Notes under the pieces: model-generated
Seen by the model: only the letters and a program-made list of their open reading frames with translations
Databases searched by the model: none
Told to the model about the DNA's origin: nothing
Translations under genes and position numbers: made by a program
In this document: one piece after another, positions 46,289-55,795 of the stretch
How the letters are laid out: each line of letters opens with the position of its first letter
Position numbering within the stretch: the first letter of the stretch is position 1
NCBI RefSeq assembly: GCF_001556865.1
Contig: NZ_LSJY01000070.1
Coordinates: 26,061 to 90,060 of the forward strand
Direction of reading: 5' to 3'
DNA length: 64,000 bases
Source of the DNA: Sphingobium sp. CCH11-B1
GTDB taxonomy: Bacteria; Pseudomonadota; Alphaproteobacteria; Sphingomonadales; Sphingomonadaceae

Positions 46289-47194
46289 ATGATGGATCCT
46301 GACCACGAATTGTTCGTGACCATTGTCGATGAAGGAGGCCTCGCGGCGGCAGGACGGCGCCTGCATATCTCCCCGGCGATGATGTCCAAGCGTCTGGCGC
46401 GGCTGGAGCAGAGGCTTGGCGCAAAGCTCGTCCACCGCACGACGAGGCGGCTGGCGCTGACGCCGGCAGGCGAGCAGCTCCATGCCGATCTGCGCGCGAT
46501 CCTCGCTGCGCTGGACGACGCCGAAAGGCGTGTATCGGGCGCATCGGCCATGGCGACCGGTCCCTTGCGGATCAGCGCCCCTACATCCTTCGGGCGCATA
46601 CACCTCGCCCCCTTTATCCAGCGTTTCTTGGACGATCATCCGGCGGTCGATCTCAGCGTGGATCTTTCCGACGAATATAGCGACCTGCTGGACGGCCGCT
46701 TCGATCTTGCGCTGCGCATCACCGCCGATCCCGGTCCGACGCTCGCGGCGCGGCGGCTGGCGACCAACCGCCGCATCCTCTGTGCGGCGCCCGGCTATCT
46801 GGCGGCGCACGGCGCGCCGCAACGGATTGCCGATCTCAAGGCTCATCGCCTGCTGGCGGCGCATGGGCAAATGCCCTGGCGGCTGGTCGGGCCGAAGGGG
46901 CCGGTCACGGTCGAAGGGCAAAGCCATGTGCGCACCAACAGCAGCGAGCTGGTGCGCGAACTGACCATCTCGGGCGGAGGAATCGCGCTTCGATCCTTGT
47001 GGGACATTGCAGAAGCGCTTGAAACAGGCCGGGTGCGCCCGGTTCTGCCCGATCATGAAGGCTCGGCCGATGTCGGCCTCTATGCCGTGCACCTGCCCCA
47101 GGCCAATCCGCCCCGCGCACTCACCGCGTTCATCGAATTTCTTGTAACACTTTATTGCCCGACGCCGCCGTGGGAGCGCCCTGTCTTGCCCTAG
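46289..47194 (+). CDS. LysR-family transcriptional regulator
   Basis: Winged-HTH regulator of 301 residues. DNA-binding part: HELFVTIVDEGGLAAAGRRL, ISPAMMSKRLARLEQRLGAKL, VHRTTRRLALT. The effector domain resembles the DsdC/AaeR-like LTTR group (DLSVDLSDEYSDLLDGRFDLALRI split around two sub-domains). The start is one of two consecutive ATGs (46289/46292). Divergent from malate synthase G and 27 bp upstream of malic enzyme on the same strand, so it likely regulates one or both; the coinducer could be a C2 or C4 acid (inference). Confidence 0.88.
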   Translation: MMDPDHELFVTIVDEGGLAAAGRRLHISPAMMSKRLARLEQRLGAKLVHRTTRRLALTPAGEQLHADLRAILAALDDAERRVSGASAMATGPLRISAPTSFGRIHLAPFIQRFLDDHPAVDLSVDLSDEYSDLLDGRFDLALRITADPGPTLAARRLATNRRILCAAPGYLAAHGAPQRIADLKAHRLLAAHGQMPWRLVGPKGPVTVEGQSHVRTNSSELVRELTISGGGIALRSLWDIAEALETGRVRPVLPDHEGSADVGLYAVHLPQANPPRALTAFIEFLVTLYCPTPPWERPVLP

Positions 47195-47221
47195 CGGAAC
47201 GCAGGCTTTAAGGCCCGCCAC

Positions 47222-49489
47222 ATGGACGACAACACCCGCCGCGCAGCCCTCGACTATCACCGCTATCCGCAACCGGGGAAACTCCGGATAGAACCGACCA
47301 AGCGGATGGTGAACCAACGCGACCTGGCGCTGGCCTATTCGCCGGGTGTCGCGGCACCCTGCGTCGAAATCGCGGCCGATCCTGACAAGGCGCTGGACTA
47401 TACGGCGCGCGGCAATCTGGTCGCGGTCATCTCCAACGGCACCGCCGTCCTCGGCCTGGGCGCGATCGGCGCGCTGGCGTCGAAGCCGGTGATGGAAGGC
47501 AAGGCAGTCCTCTTCAAGAAGTTCGCCGACATCGACGTGTTCGACATCGAAGTCGACACCACCGACCCGGATAAGTTCGTCGAGGCCGTCGCCTTGCTTG
47601 AGCCGACCTTCGGCGGCATCAATCTGGAAGACATCAAGGCGCCGGAATGTTTCGCGATCGAAGCGCGGCTGAAGGAGCGGATGAACATCCCGGTCTTTCA
47701 TGACGACCAGCATGGCACCGCCATCGTCGTCGCTGCTGCGGTTCGCAACGCGCTGGTGCTGCAAGGCAAGACGCTGGCGGACGCGAAGCTGGTGACCTCG
47801 GGCGCCGGCGCGGCCGCGCTGGCCTGCGTCGACCTGCTGGTATCGATGGGCCTGCCGGTCGAAAACGTCACCATGACGGACAAGGACGGCGTGATCCATG
47901 CCGGCCGCGAAGGCATGTTGCCCAACATGGCGCGCTATGCCCGCAACACCAATGCGCGCACGCTGCCGGATGTTCTGCCGGGCGCGAACCTGTTCCTGGG
48001 CCTGTCCGCGCCGGGCGTGTTGAAGCCCGAATGGCTGCCGCTGATGGCACCCAATCCCCTCATCTTCGCGCTCGCCAATCCGGAGCCCGAAATCCGGCCC
48101 GAGGCGGCCCGAGAAGTGCGGCCGGACGCGATCATCGCCACTGGTCGGTCCGACTATCCCAATCAGGTCAACAACGTCCTCTGTTTCCCCTACATCTTTC
48201 GGGGCGCGCTGGACGTGGGCGCGACGCAGATCAACGAGGCGATGAAGGTCGCCGCCGCCGACGCCATCGCCGCCCTGGCCCGCAGGCCCGCGCATGACAG
48301 CGTGGCTCAGGCCTATGGCGGCCGCAAGCTGGTGTTCGGCCCAGATTATATCATCCCCACCCCTTTCGACCCGCGCCTGATCGGTGAGATCGCGGTCGCG
48401 GTCGCCAAGGCGGCCATGGACAGCGGCGTCGCAAAGAGGACGCTGGACCTCGACGACTATAAGCGCAGCCTCACGCGCCAGGCGACCCGTTCCGGCCAGC
48501 TGATGCTGCCGGTGTTCGAAGCGGCGCGGGGCAGCCACTGCCGCATCGCCTATGGCGAGGGGGAGGATGACCGGGTGTTGCGCGCCATTCGCGACGCGCT
48601 GGACGAAGGGATAGTCCGCCCGACGCTCATCGCCCGGCGCCGCATCCTGGAAAAGAAGCTGCCCGAACTCGGCCTCACCTTCGATTTCGAGCGGGACGTC
48701 GAGGTGATCGACCCGGAGACCGACCACCTCATCATGGGCGAACTGGTGGAGGCCTATCGGGCCATTGCCGGGCGCAAGGGGGTGCCGGCGGACGAAATCC
48801 TGCGCCACGTCTATCGCCGTCCCACGATCACCGCCGCCATGCTGCTGCGCACCGGCCGGGTCGACGCCGCGCTGGTGGGGGGACGGTCGGAATATTGGGG
48901 TCAGGTCGAACATGTACTGCGCATCATCGACCGGGTACCCGATCATAGCCGCGTCTATGCGTTGTCGGGCCTGATCCTGGACGCCGGCGCGCTGTTCATT
49001 ACCGACACGCATATGGTGCCCGATCCCACGCCAGAGCAAGTGGCGGAAATGACGCTCGCCGCCAGCGCGGAACTGCGCTATTTCGGCCTCACGCCGCGAG
49101 CGGCTCTTCTGTCCCATTCCAATTTCGGCGCATCGCACAGCGACAGCGCGCGCAAGATGCGCAAGGCGTTCCGGCTGGTTCGGGAGGCGGCGCCCGATCT
49201 GGCGGTGGACGGCGAAATGCACGCGGACGCCGCGCTCAGCCAGTCGCTGCGCGAGCGACTGGTGCCGGATTCCCGTTTCGAAGGGCCGGCGAACCTGCTG
49301 GTTATGCCCAATCTTGACGCGGCCAACATCACGTTGACGGCGCTTTCCGCATCGTCCAGCTCGCCCACCGTCGGCCCGATGCTGATCGGTCTTTCCAAGC
49401 CCATCCATGTGCTGACACCCGGAGTGACCTCGCGCGGGATTCTGAACCTCACCGCGATCGCCGCGGCGGAAGTTGCGCGGGAAGGCTGA
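47222..49489 (+). CDS. maeB: NADP-dependent malic enzyme with C-terminal phosphotransacetylase-like domain
   Basis: Decarboxylates malate to pyruvate. The N-terminal malic domain ([21 protein letters not shown], then [15 protein letters not shown]) and the NAD(P)-binding domain ([33 protein letters not shown]) fill about residues 1-430. A phosphate-acetyltransferase-like domain (from about 430 to 755, ending [20 protein letters not shown]) follows. In MaeB proteins this second part usually has a regulatory, acetyl-CoA-sensing role rather than Pta activity. 755 residues, normal. Together with glcB it would turn glyoxylate plus acetyl-CoA into pyruvate and NADPH. Confidence 0.96.
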   Translation: MDDNTRRAALDYHRYPQPGKLRIEPTKRMVNQRDLALAYSPGVAAPCVEIAADPDKALDYTARGNLVAVISNGTAVLGLGAIGALASKPVMEGKAVLFKKFADIDVFDIEVDTTDPDKFVEAVALLEPTFGGINLEDIKAPECFAIEARLKERMNIPVFHDDQHGTAIVVAAAVRNALVLQGKTLADAKLVTSGAGAAALACVDLLVSMGLPVENVTMTDKDGVIHAGREGMLPNMARYARNTNARTLPDVLPGANLFLGLSAPGVLKPEWLPLMAPNPLIFALANPEPEIRPEAAREVRPDAIIATGRSDYPNQVNNVLCFPYIFRGALDVGATQINEAMKVAAADAIAALARRPAHDSVAQAYGGRKLVFGPDYIIPTPFDPRLIGEIAVAVAKAAMDSGVAKRTLDLDDYKRSLTRQATRSGQLMLPVFEAARGSHCRIAYGEGEDDRVLRAIRDALDEGIVRPTLIARRRILEKKLPELGLTFDFERDVEVIDPETDHLIMGELVEAYRAIAGRKGVPADEILRHVYRRPTITAAMLLRTGRVDAALVGGRSEYWGQVEHVLRIIDRVPDHSRVYALSGLILDAGALFITDTHMVPDPTPEQVAEMTLAASAELRYFGLTPRAALLSHSNFGASHSDSARKMRKAFRLVREAAPDLAVDGEMHADAALSQSLRERLVPDSRFEGPANLLVMPNLDAANITLTALSASSSSPTVGPMLIGLSKPIHVLTPGVTSRGILNLTAIAAAEVAREG

Positions 49490-49538
49490 GTTTAACCTTT
49501 TCATCCTATGCCAACGCCAGGGACGGAGGCGTGAGGAT

Positions 49539-50225
49539 ATGGCAGGCTTCATCAAGGGCGTAACGAAGGCTGCGGCCCCCAAGCTGGCGATCGGCGCGAT
49601 ATTGGCCGGCGCGGCATGGCTGGCGATGCACTGGATCGACAGGCCCGCTGCTGAAGACACGGCTCCGGCCGCCATCGCCAAGCCTGTTGCAGCCGCCGCC
49701 CCGGCGACCCCGCCGCTGGTCGAGCGACGGAGCGACCAGCCCATGGCCATCGATCCTCGGGCACTGACGGTCAGGCGTGTCTTGCAGATTGACGGTCCCT
49801 TCCGCCATGGCGACTATGCCTGGGACGAAAAGGGCGCGCCGTCATCCGGTCCGGTCATCATCACCGTCGATCTGAAGGCGGAAACCCTGTCCGTCTTTCG
49901 CGCCGGATATGAAATCGGTGCGGCGGTCATCCTCTATGGCGCGACGGACAAGCCCAGCCCGCAGGGCGCGTTCCCCATCACGCAGATGGACGCAGACCAT
50001 GTTTCGAACCTCTATGGCGCGCCCATGCCCTATGCCCTGCGGCTGACGAGCGACGGTGTGTTCATCCATGGCAGCGACGTCCAATATGGCCGCGCCACGC
50101 ATGGGTGCATCGGCGTGCCCGTCGATTTCGCACGCAAGTTGTTCGGGGTGGTGAAACGCGGCGACATCGTCGTGATCACCAATGGCAAGATGCTTGACGT
50201 CAGCAAGGCGAAGATCGGCGGCTGA
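49539..50225 (+). CDS. L,D-transpeptidase (YkuD family)
   Basis: Periplasmic cysteine transpeptidase acting on peptidoglycan or lipoprotein links. An N-terminal membrane segment or signal anchor is seen (LAIGAILAGAAWLAMHWI), then an Ala/Pro-rich linker and a YkuD domain with HGSDVQYGRATHGCIGVP (catalytic His and Cys). 228 residues. ATG 49539 follows GGAGG by about nine bases, while an in-frame start at 49473 lies in maeB. No cell-wall neighbour is adjacent. Confidence 0.88.
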   Translation: MAGFIKGVTKAAAPKLAIGAILAGAAWLAMHWIDRPAAEDTAPAAIAKPVAAAAPATPPLVERRSDQPMAIDPRALTVRRVLQIDGPFRHGDYAWDEKGAPSSGPVIITVDLKAETLSVFRAGYEIGAAVILYGATDKPSPQGAFPITQMDADHVSNLYGAPMPYALRLTSDGVFIHGSDVQYGRATHGCIGVPVDFARKLFGVVKRGDIVVITNGKMLDVSKAKIGG

Positions 50226-50351
50226 CGGCACGGTTGCAGGCGATGCATGGATGGATGCAGGAAAGGCAGCCGATCCGGGCTTGACCCGCGCTGTCATGAT
50301 ATCCATTTGCGGGTCTTCTCAGAATTTTTGCATTGCAACATGGAGCTGGCC

Positions 50352-51548
50352 ATGGCGAACGCCTCGCGCAGCGCGCATCCCGCGCTTGTTATTTTTGCTT
50401 TGTCGGTGGGCGCGTTCGCCATTGGCACGACCGAATTCGCGTCCATGAGCCTGCTGCCCTTCTTCGCCCGGGATCTGGGCATCGACGCGCCGACCGCTGG
50501 CCATGCGATCAGCGCCTATGCATTGGGAGTGGTGGCGGGCGCGCCAGTCATCGCAGCGTTCGGCGCGCGATTGCCGCGCCGGATGCTTCTCATCGGGTTG
50601 ATGAGCGTTTTCGCGATCGCCAATGCCCTGTCGGCACTGTCGCCCAGCTACCACTGGATGCTGTTGTTCCGTTTCCTGTCGGGGGTGCCCCACGGCGCCT
50701 ATTTCGGCGTGGCGGCGCTGGTGGCCGCCAACCTGGTCCCACTGGAAAAACGGGCGCTTGCCATCGCCAAGGTGATGACCGGCCTGACCGTCGCGACCGT
50801 GATCGGCGTGCCGGTGGCCAACTGGATGGGGCAGATGCTGGGCTGGCGGTCCGGCTTCTTCGTGGTGGCGGCGCTCGCGCTGGCGACGGTGACGCTGGTC
50901 GCGCTGTTCGCGCCGCGTGACGCGGGTGATCCGGGAGCCAGCCCGATGCGCGAACTCACCGCACTCGGCAAGTCGCAGGTCTGGCTCACCCTGTTCACAG
51001 GGGCCATAGGCTTTGGCGGCTTGTTCGCGGTCTATACCTATGTCGCCTCCACCATGATCGAGGTGACGCATGTCCGGGAAACTTATGTCCCGCTGGTCCT
51101 CGTCATTTTCGGCATCGGTCTCACGCTCGGCAATCTGGGGGCCGCCTGGGCGGCGGACCGCGCGCTCAACCGCACCGTCATCGGCGTGTTGCTATGGAGC
51201 GCGGCGGCGCTGGCCATCTTTCCGTTCATGGCGGGCAATATCTGGACGCTCGGACTCAACATCTTCCTGATCGGGATCGGCGGTGGCCTTGGCACGCCGC
51301 TTCAGGCCCGGTTGATGGACGTTTCGGGAGACGCACAGACGCTTGCCGCCGCCTTGCATCACAGCGCCTTCAACATCGCCAATGCGCTTGGGCCATGGCT
51401 TGGTGGCCTGTCGATCGCGGCGGGCTACGGCCTGGTGTCCACAGGCTGGATCGGATGCGCAATGGCGCTGGGCGGTCTTGTGATCTACCTAGCGGCGATC
51501 GCGCTGGAACGCCGCCAGCCCCGCCGCTCGCTGATCCCTGCCGAATAA
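50352..51548 (+). CDS. DHA1-type MFS exporter (AraJ/arabinose-efflux-like)
   Basis: Twelve-helix MFS protein of 398 residues. The start IFALSVGAFAIGTTEFASMS and GLLP-like LLPFFARDLGI match the AraJ/NepI/YdhP group, which mostly export small compounds or drugs. Further family motifs: LIGLMSVFAIANALSALSP, RFLSGVPHGAYFGVAAL and LQARLMDVSGDAQTLAAALH. ATG 50352 has GGAG in the preceding ATGGAGCTG; ATG 50340 is also in frame. The upstream 126 bp include a decayed CCGGG/CCCG repeat. Substrate unknown. Confidence 0.87.
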   Translation: MANASRSAHPALVIFALSVGAFAIGTTEFASMSLLPFFARDLGIDAPTAGHAISAYALGVVAGAPVIAAFGARLPRRMLLIGLMSVFAIANALSALSPSYHWMLLFRFLSGVPHGAYFGVAALVAANLVPLEKRALAIAKVMTGLTVATVIGVPVANWMGQMLGWRSGFFVVAALALATVTLVALFAPRDAGDPGASPMRELTALGKSQVWLTLFTGAIGFGGLFAVYTYVASTMIEVTHVRETYVPLVLVIFGIGLTLGNLGAAWAADRALNRTVIGVLLWSAAALAIFPFMAGNIWTLGLNIFLIGIGGGLGTPLQARLMDVSGDAQTLAAALHHSAFNIANALGPWLGGLSIAAGYGLVSTGWIGCAMALGGLVIYLAAIALERRQPRRSLIPAE

Positions 51549-51588
51549 ACGCCTTTCGCCGCCCATCGCGGCCGGATAAGGCTGGCCT

Positions 51589-52728
51589 ATGAGCGATCCG
51601 GCCAAAGAAACAGCATTGCGCGATGCGGCCGTCGCGGCGCTGAGACAGGGGCAGGCCGCAGACGCGCTTGCCGCCCTGCGCGCGATGGACAATCCGCCCG
51701 CGATGCTGCTAGCCCAGGCTTGCAATCGCACCGGCGACCTGGACGGAGAAGCCGAAGCGCTCCGCCATATTCTCGACGCCGAACCGCGTAACCTCCCTGC
51801 CCTGCTCGCCATGGGGCAGACGGTGCTGAAACGGGGCGATGAGCGCGCGTCCATAAGCTGGTTTCGCGCTGCCTTGGCGCAGGCCGCCGCGACCGGGGCC
51901 CCACCGCAGTTGCAACCACTGCTCCAGCAGGCGCAGGCCAGTATCGAACAATCGGGCCGCCGGTTCGAGGATCATCTGACCGCCGCCATCCGCGATCTTC
52001 CGCCACTGCCTCGGATCGCGCGCGCGACCGATCTGCTGCTGGGGCGCAGTGACATATATCTGCAGCAACCCAGTATGTTTTACTTTCCCGACCTGCCGCA
52101 ACGCGCCTTCTACGAACGGCATGAATTCGAATGGGTGCCGGCGGTCGAGGCGAAGACCGACGCCATCATCGGGGAGCTTCAGGCCGTGCTGGCGAAGGAG
52201 CAGGAATTCGCGCCCTATGTCCAGACATCGGCCGGGCGGCCATCACCCAACAATCCGCTGCACAACGACCCGAGCTGGGGCGCGCTCTATTTCTGGCAGG
52301 GCGGCGCAACGGTCGCCGAAAATGCCGCGCGCTGCCCGTCGGTGATGGAGGCGCTGGAACTGGCACCCATGCCGGTGATCGACGCCCGATCGCCCATGGC
52401 ACTTTGGTCCCTGCTGAAGCCTGGCACCCATATACGTCCGCACAACGGCCTGCTCAACACGCGCCTCATATGCCATCTGCCGTTATTGGCTCCCGACCAT
52501 TGCGCGCTGCGCGTTGGCGCCGAGACAAGGCCGTGGCGCAAGGGCGAACTTCTCCTGTTCGACGACAGCATCGAGCATGAGGCGTGGAACCGCAGCCAGC
52601 AGACCCGCGTGGTGCTGCTGTTCGAAATATGGCGTCCCGAAATCGGCATGGATGAACGGCAAGCGCTGACGCATCTGTTCGAGGCAATCGATGCCTTCGG
52701 CCCGGCGCAGATTGACACGGGCGGTTGA
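51589..52728 (+). CDS. TPR-containing aspartyl/asparaginyl beta-hydroxylase family protein
   Basis: Predicted 2-oxoglutarate/Fe(II)-dependent dioxygenase. Residues about 1-120 are Ala-rich helices with TPR pattern (ALRQGQAADALAALRAM, RHILDAEPRNLPALLAMGQ). The C-terminal Asp/Asn hydroxylase domain has the iron-site histidines in GTHIRPHNGLLNTRLICHL and DDSIEHEAWN, and the 2-oxoglutarate Arg in QQTRVVLLFEIWRPE. 379 residues, soluble. The same fold hydroxylates EGF domains in animals and lipid A (LpxO) in bacteria; here the TPR part suggests a protein substrate (inference). It stands between an MFS exporter and a YitT protein without overlap. Confidence 0.84.
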   Translation: MSDPAKETALRDAAVAALRQGQAADALAALRAMDNPPAMLLAQACNRTGDLDGEAEALRHILDAEPRNLPALLAMGQTVLKRGDERASISWFRAALAQAAATGAPPQLQPLLQQAQASIEQSGRRFEDHLTAAIRDLPPLPRIARATDLLLGRSDIYLQQPSMFYFPDLPQRAFYERHEFEWVPAVEAKTDAIIGELQAVLAKEQEFAPYVQTSAGRPSPNNPLHNDPSWGALYFWQGGATVAENAARCPSVMEALELAPMPVIDARSPMALWSLLKPGTHIRPHNGLLNTRLICHLPLLAPDHCALRVGAETRPWRKGELLLFDDSIEHEAWNRSQQTRVVLLFEIWRPEIGMDERQALTHLFEAIDAFGPAQIDTGG

Positions 52729-52822
52729 GGCGGGTTTCCATCCGCCGGGACGACACTATAGGCGCGCGAAGATCGTAAAGGGGGGATGCCGGGGCGACAC
52801 GCCACCACGGACACCCTTGCCC

Positions 52823-53449
52823 ATGCCTCCCGCTTCCGACCCCACCTTCCCTCACCCGCGGCCGCACAGTCTGGCGGAGGATGGCTACGCCATCGCCATC
52901 GGCTGCGCGTTCATCGCCATGGGGCTGATGCTGCTCAAACAGGCGAATCTGGTGACGGGCGGCATGGCGGGCATTGCGTTGCTGCTGTCTTATCTCGCGC
53001 ACTGGCCGCCGGGCACGCTGTTCCTGCTCATCAACCTGCCCTTCTTCCTGTTTGCCGGACGCGCCATGGGGATGGCATTCGGCCTCAAGACGCTGTTCGC
53101 CAATATCGCCATCATGGCCATAGGGCTGGTCATGCCAACCGCATTGCAGATCGCACGCGTCAGTCCGTTCTTCGCCGCGCTCTTTGGCGGGTCGATCATC
53201 GGGTTCGGCATATTGGCGATCGCGCGCCACGGCGCAGGCGTCGGCGGCGCGGGCGTCGTCGCGCTGATCCTGCAGAAATCGCGCGGCTGGAACGCCGGGC
53301 GCACACAGATGCTGTGCGACATCCTCATTCTATTGGCGTCGTTGCCGTTGCTCAGCTTCGAACGCTTCGGACTTTCCGTCCTGTCAGCCGCCGCGATGAA
53401 CGCCGTGCTGATGGTGAATCATCGCCCGGGCCGCTATATCGGTCACTGA
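52823..53449 (+). CDS. YitT-family (DUF161) membrane protein
   Basis: 208-residue integral membrane protein with five or six hydrophobic segments: IAIGCAFIAMGLMLL, LVTGGMAGIALLLSYL, LFLLINLPFFLFA, FANIAIMAIGLVM, a central glycine-rich segment, and ILILLASLPLL. The glycine-rich LVTGGMAGIA and GAGVGGAGVVAL resemble the YitT/YczE group, whose transport role is unproven. ATG 52823 is chosen because upstream in-frame codons overlap the previous gene and are not membrane-like. The 3' end overlaps the convergent lipoprotein gene by seven bases. Confidence 0.8.
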   Translation: MPPASDPTFPHPRPHSLAEDGYAIAIGCAFIAMGLMLLKQANLVTGGMAGIALLLSYLAHWPPGTLFLLINLPFFLFAGRAMGMAFGLKTLFANIAIMAIGLVMPTALQIARVSPFFAALFGGSIIGFGILAIARHGAGVGGAGVVALILQKSRGWNAGRTQMLCDILILLASLPLLSFERFGLSVLSAAAMNAVLMVNHRPGRYIGH

Positions 53450-53973
53450 TCGCTGCACAGAAGATTGCCGTTCCGGTCGCGCCCGCGCAGCGCGGAGGCG
53501 GCGTCACTCGACACGCGCGGGAAGCTGACTCCCTCCAGCGATCCGCGTCCCTGGCAAAGGTCGGCGCAGGCCATGTCCACCACACCAGGCAGGGCCACCT
53601 GATCTCCGTCATATTGCGCGACGATGATGCAGCGATCACCGCCCCTGAAGCTCAGGATCAGCTTGTCGCCGGCGCGGCGCGCCATGCCATGTCCACGGCA
53701 ACTCGGTTCCTCGCCGAACACCGCTTCCAGTCCGAAGCGAAATTGTCCGTCCTGGCCGGGAATGACGCATAGCGCATCGCGCCCGGCTTCATGACGGCGT
53801 TGGTACAGGCCAACCGGGGGCATGCTCCGGGCGTCGGTGATGGCGCCACTGGCAATGGCGGCGCGTTCCAGGCCGGACACCGCCCCGTCACCCGGCACGG
53901 CGTCAGGGGTGACAGGGGCACGCTGGCATGCCGCCGTCAGCAGGAAGAGCAGCGCTGCTCTAGTCCGCCGCAT
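53443..53973 (-). CDS. Putative lipoprotein, unknown function
   Basis: 176 residues with a lipoprotein signal: [15 protein letters not shown], lipobox LTAAC with Cys16. The mature part has four further cysteines ([31 protein letters not shown]) that could form disulfides in the periplasm; no family recognised. ATG 53973 lies 14 bases inside the end of hisI on the same strand. The in-frame extension to 54168 runs antisense-like through hisI and is rejected. The C-terminal [19 protein letters not shown] seems to close the fold. Confidence 0.68.
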   Translation of the reverse strand: MRRTRAALLFLLTAACQRAPVTPDAVPGDGAVSGLERAAIASGAITDARSMPPVGLYQRRHEAGRDALCVIPGQDGQFRFGLEAVFGEEPSCRGHGMARRAGDKLILSFRGGDRCIIVAQYDGDQVALPGVVDMACADLCQGRGSLEGVSFPRVSSDAASALRGRDRNGNLLCSDQ

Positions 53974-54322
53974 CGACGCTGCTGAGCCCATCCTGCCCGA
54001 TGCGGCGGAAGAAGCAGGAGCGCGCGCCGGTGTGGCAGGGCGGCACAGCCTTGATCCAGACGGCGTCCTGATCGCAATCGATGCGCAGGTCACGCACTTC
54101 AAGCATATGGCCCGACGTTTCGCCCTTCTTCCACAGCGCCTGTCGGCTGCGGGACCAGAAGTGGGCAAGCCCGGTCTCGATGGTCAGCCCGAGCGCCTGC
54201 GCGTTCATATGCGCCACCATCAGCACGTCGCCGCTCTGATCGTCGGTCACGACGGCGGTGATAAGGCCGTCCCCGTCATATTTCGGATTGAGGGCCAGCC
54301 CCTTGTCGCGTGCATCGTCCAT
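53960..54322 (-). CDS. hisI: Phosphoribosyl-AMP cyclohydrolase
   Basis: Third step of histidine synthesis: opens the adenine ring of PR-AMP. The 120-residue stand-alone HisI domain shows [27 protein letters not shown] and the zinc/metal site DCDQDAVW with CHTGARSCF. No HisE fusion. ATG 54322 gives the normal N-terminus ([20 protein letters not shown]); the longer in-frame extension runs into tRNA-His. The next gene overlaps its end. Confidence 0.93.
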   Translation of the reverse strand: MDDARDKGLALNPKYDGDGLITAVVTDDQSGDVLMVAHMNAQALGLTIETGLAHFWSRSRQALWKKGETSGHMLEVRDLRIDCDQDAVWIKAVPPCHTGARSCFFRRIGQDGLSSVDAAD

Positions 54323-54387
54323 GGCGCGGCTATAGAGCGCAAATGTGGGCGTGCGAAGCCCTGCCAAAGAGGATAATCGGGAGAAAA

Positions 54388-54465
54388 TGGGGCGACCGAT
54401 GGGATCCGAACCCACGACCTCTGGTACCACAAACCAGCGCTCTAACCAACTGAGCTACGATCGCC
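54388..54465 (-). tRNA. tRNA-His (anticodon GUG)
   Basis: The minus strand gives GGCGATCGTAGCTCAG...; the anticodon loop TTGTGGT sits in a CTGG/CCAG stem and reads GUG. The acceptor stem pairs with an extra G at position -1 opposite C73, the identity mark of tRNA-His, and CCA is encoded (TGG at 54388-54390). T loop GGTTCGGATCC. By chance or history it lies next to a histidine-synthesis gene. Confidence 0.97.
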
Positions 54466-54555
54466 ATGGGGGCTGCTCGCCCCGAGAGAAGGGCCACATA
54501 TGCGGCCCATCCCCGGCCGTCAAGCGCCAAAGCCCGGCGACCGGATTTTCCTGGC

Positions 54556-55131
54556 CTACCGCGTTCCAGCCTGCAGTTGGGCGCGGAGATTGGCAAGGAT
54601 GCGTTCGGAAACGCGTGGCCTTTCCGCCGCCGCCTTCCCCTTGCGCAGGCGCTCCTTGTCCCGTTCAGGCGGCTCCACCACGCGCACGCGCACGGCGGCG
54701 TGACCCTGCGCCTTCATGCCCAATTGCTCTGCCGCGCCGCGCGACAGGTCGATGATGCGGCCCCTGCCGGCAAATGGTCCGCGATCGTTGACCCGGACAA
54801 GGATCGCCCGTCCGGTGTCGAGCGACGTGACCTCGACATAGCTTGGCAGGGGCAGGATAGTATGCGCCGCGGTGATCCATTTGCCGCGAAACCGCTCGCC
54901 ATTGGCCGTGCGATTGCCCGACTCCGATCCGTACCAGCTCGCATAGCCCAGCATATCGTACGTCGGGTCGGCGGCAGGAACATAGGTGAGGCCGCGCACC
55001 ATATAGGGCGGACCGATCTTGACCGGCGTGTCCCGGACCGGCCGGTAATTGCCGCCGCCACAGGCCGCCAGCATCAGCGTCAGGATCGCCCATGCCGCCT
55101 TGCCCGCCATCGCTGCCTTGCCATCCGTCAT
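54556..55131 (-). CDS. rlpA: RlpA-type septal lipoprotein/lytic transglycosylase, no SPOR domain
   Basis: 191 residues with a lipobox (LTLMLAAC). The double-psi beta-barrel has all usual elements: GYASWYGSESGNRTANGE, ITAAHTILPLPSYVEVT, ILVRVNDRGPFAGRGRIIDL, including the His and Asp tied to transglycosylase activity in Pseudomonas RlpA. The C-terminus is a basic helix (PPERDKERLRKGKAAAERPR) instead of a SPOR domain. ATG 55131 gives the lipoprotein signal; the longer in-frame start (55296) does not. The paralogue at 13778 has the SPOR domain but a degenerate catalytic region, so the two may share the work. Confidence 0.88.
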   Translation of the reverse strand: MTDGKAAMAGKAAWAILTLMLAACGGGNYRPVRDTPVKIGPPYMVRGLTYVPAADPTYDMLGYASWYGSESGNRTANGERFRGKWITAAHTILPLPSYVEVTSLDTGRAILVRVNDRGPFAGRGRIIDLSRGAAEQLGMKAQGHAAVRVRVVEPPERDKERLRKGKAAAERPRVSERILANLRAQLQAGTR

Positions 55132-55341
55132 GGCTCTTCCTGGCCTCTTGTTGGGAGAGAGAGCGGTATCGCTACCATGAAGAAAGGGACGAAAACGTCG
55201 CCGCTTTCGTCCCCCTGCCTTTGGCTTGATTGCGCGGGGCAGAAACCTGCCTTGTCGCGCCACTCTCCCGTAACTTCCCGGCCGCGATGCCGGCAATTGA
55301 CGAACGGTGGACGCCGCCGCGGGGACGACGTCGCCGGTCGC

Positions 55342-55614
55342 TTAGTTGACCGAGTCCTTCAGGCCCTTGCCAGCCTTGAACTTGGGCTGGGCCGAAGCCT
55401 TGATGGTCATGGTTTCGCCGGTACGGGGATTACGGCCGGTCGAAGCCTTGCGCTGCGACACGGAGAAGGTGCCGAAGCCGACGAGGCGGACTTCATCACC
55501 CTTTTTCAGCGCGCCGCTGATGGCGTCAAACACGCCTTCCACGGCCTTGGTGGCGTCATTCTTGTTAAGGCCGCTGCTTTCAGCAACTGCGCTGATCAGA
55601 TCCTGCTTGTTCAT
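55342..55614 (-). CDS. hup: DNA-binding protein HU
   Basis: 90-residue histone-like protein bending DNA. MNKQDLISAVAESSGL start, VRLVGFGTFSVSQRKASTGR (beta-arm entry) and GRNPRTGETMTI are diagnostic. It follows lon on the same strand with about 180 bp between; lon-hup order is conserved widely. An internal promoter in that gap is likely. Confidence 0.97.
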   Translation of the reverse strand: MNKQDLISAVAESSGLNKNDATKAVEGVFDAISGALKKGDEVRLVGFGTFSVSQRKASTGRNPRTGETMTIKASAQPKFKAGKGLKDSVN

Positions 55615-55795
55615 GCCTTGGGAACCCCCTTGTGCTGTTGGTTGATTAGGAATCGCGGCGTAGGGCGGGCAATAAGGCGCGGATTCCCGCGACTGTCAAA
55701 GGGAAAGCGACGAAGATGCCGGTCCATGGCCGATTTTGCGCCCGATCGGTCGTTTCGGTGCCGATAATAGGGTTAACCGCCGCTTTCCCGATGGT

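Noticed and set aside
48500..49489. Separate phosphotransacetylase gene
   Set aside because: It is the C-terminal domain of malic enzyme in one continuous frame, as usual for MaeB.
46274..49750. Very long open frame on the minus strand (over 1,100 codons)
   Set aside because: It is antisense to malic enzyme and part of the LysR gene, which have clear family motifs. Its residues are Arg/His/Gln-rich as expected for a shadow frame in GC-rich DNA.
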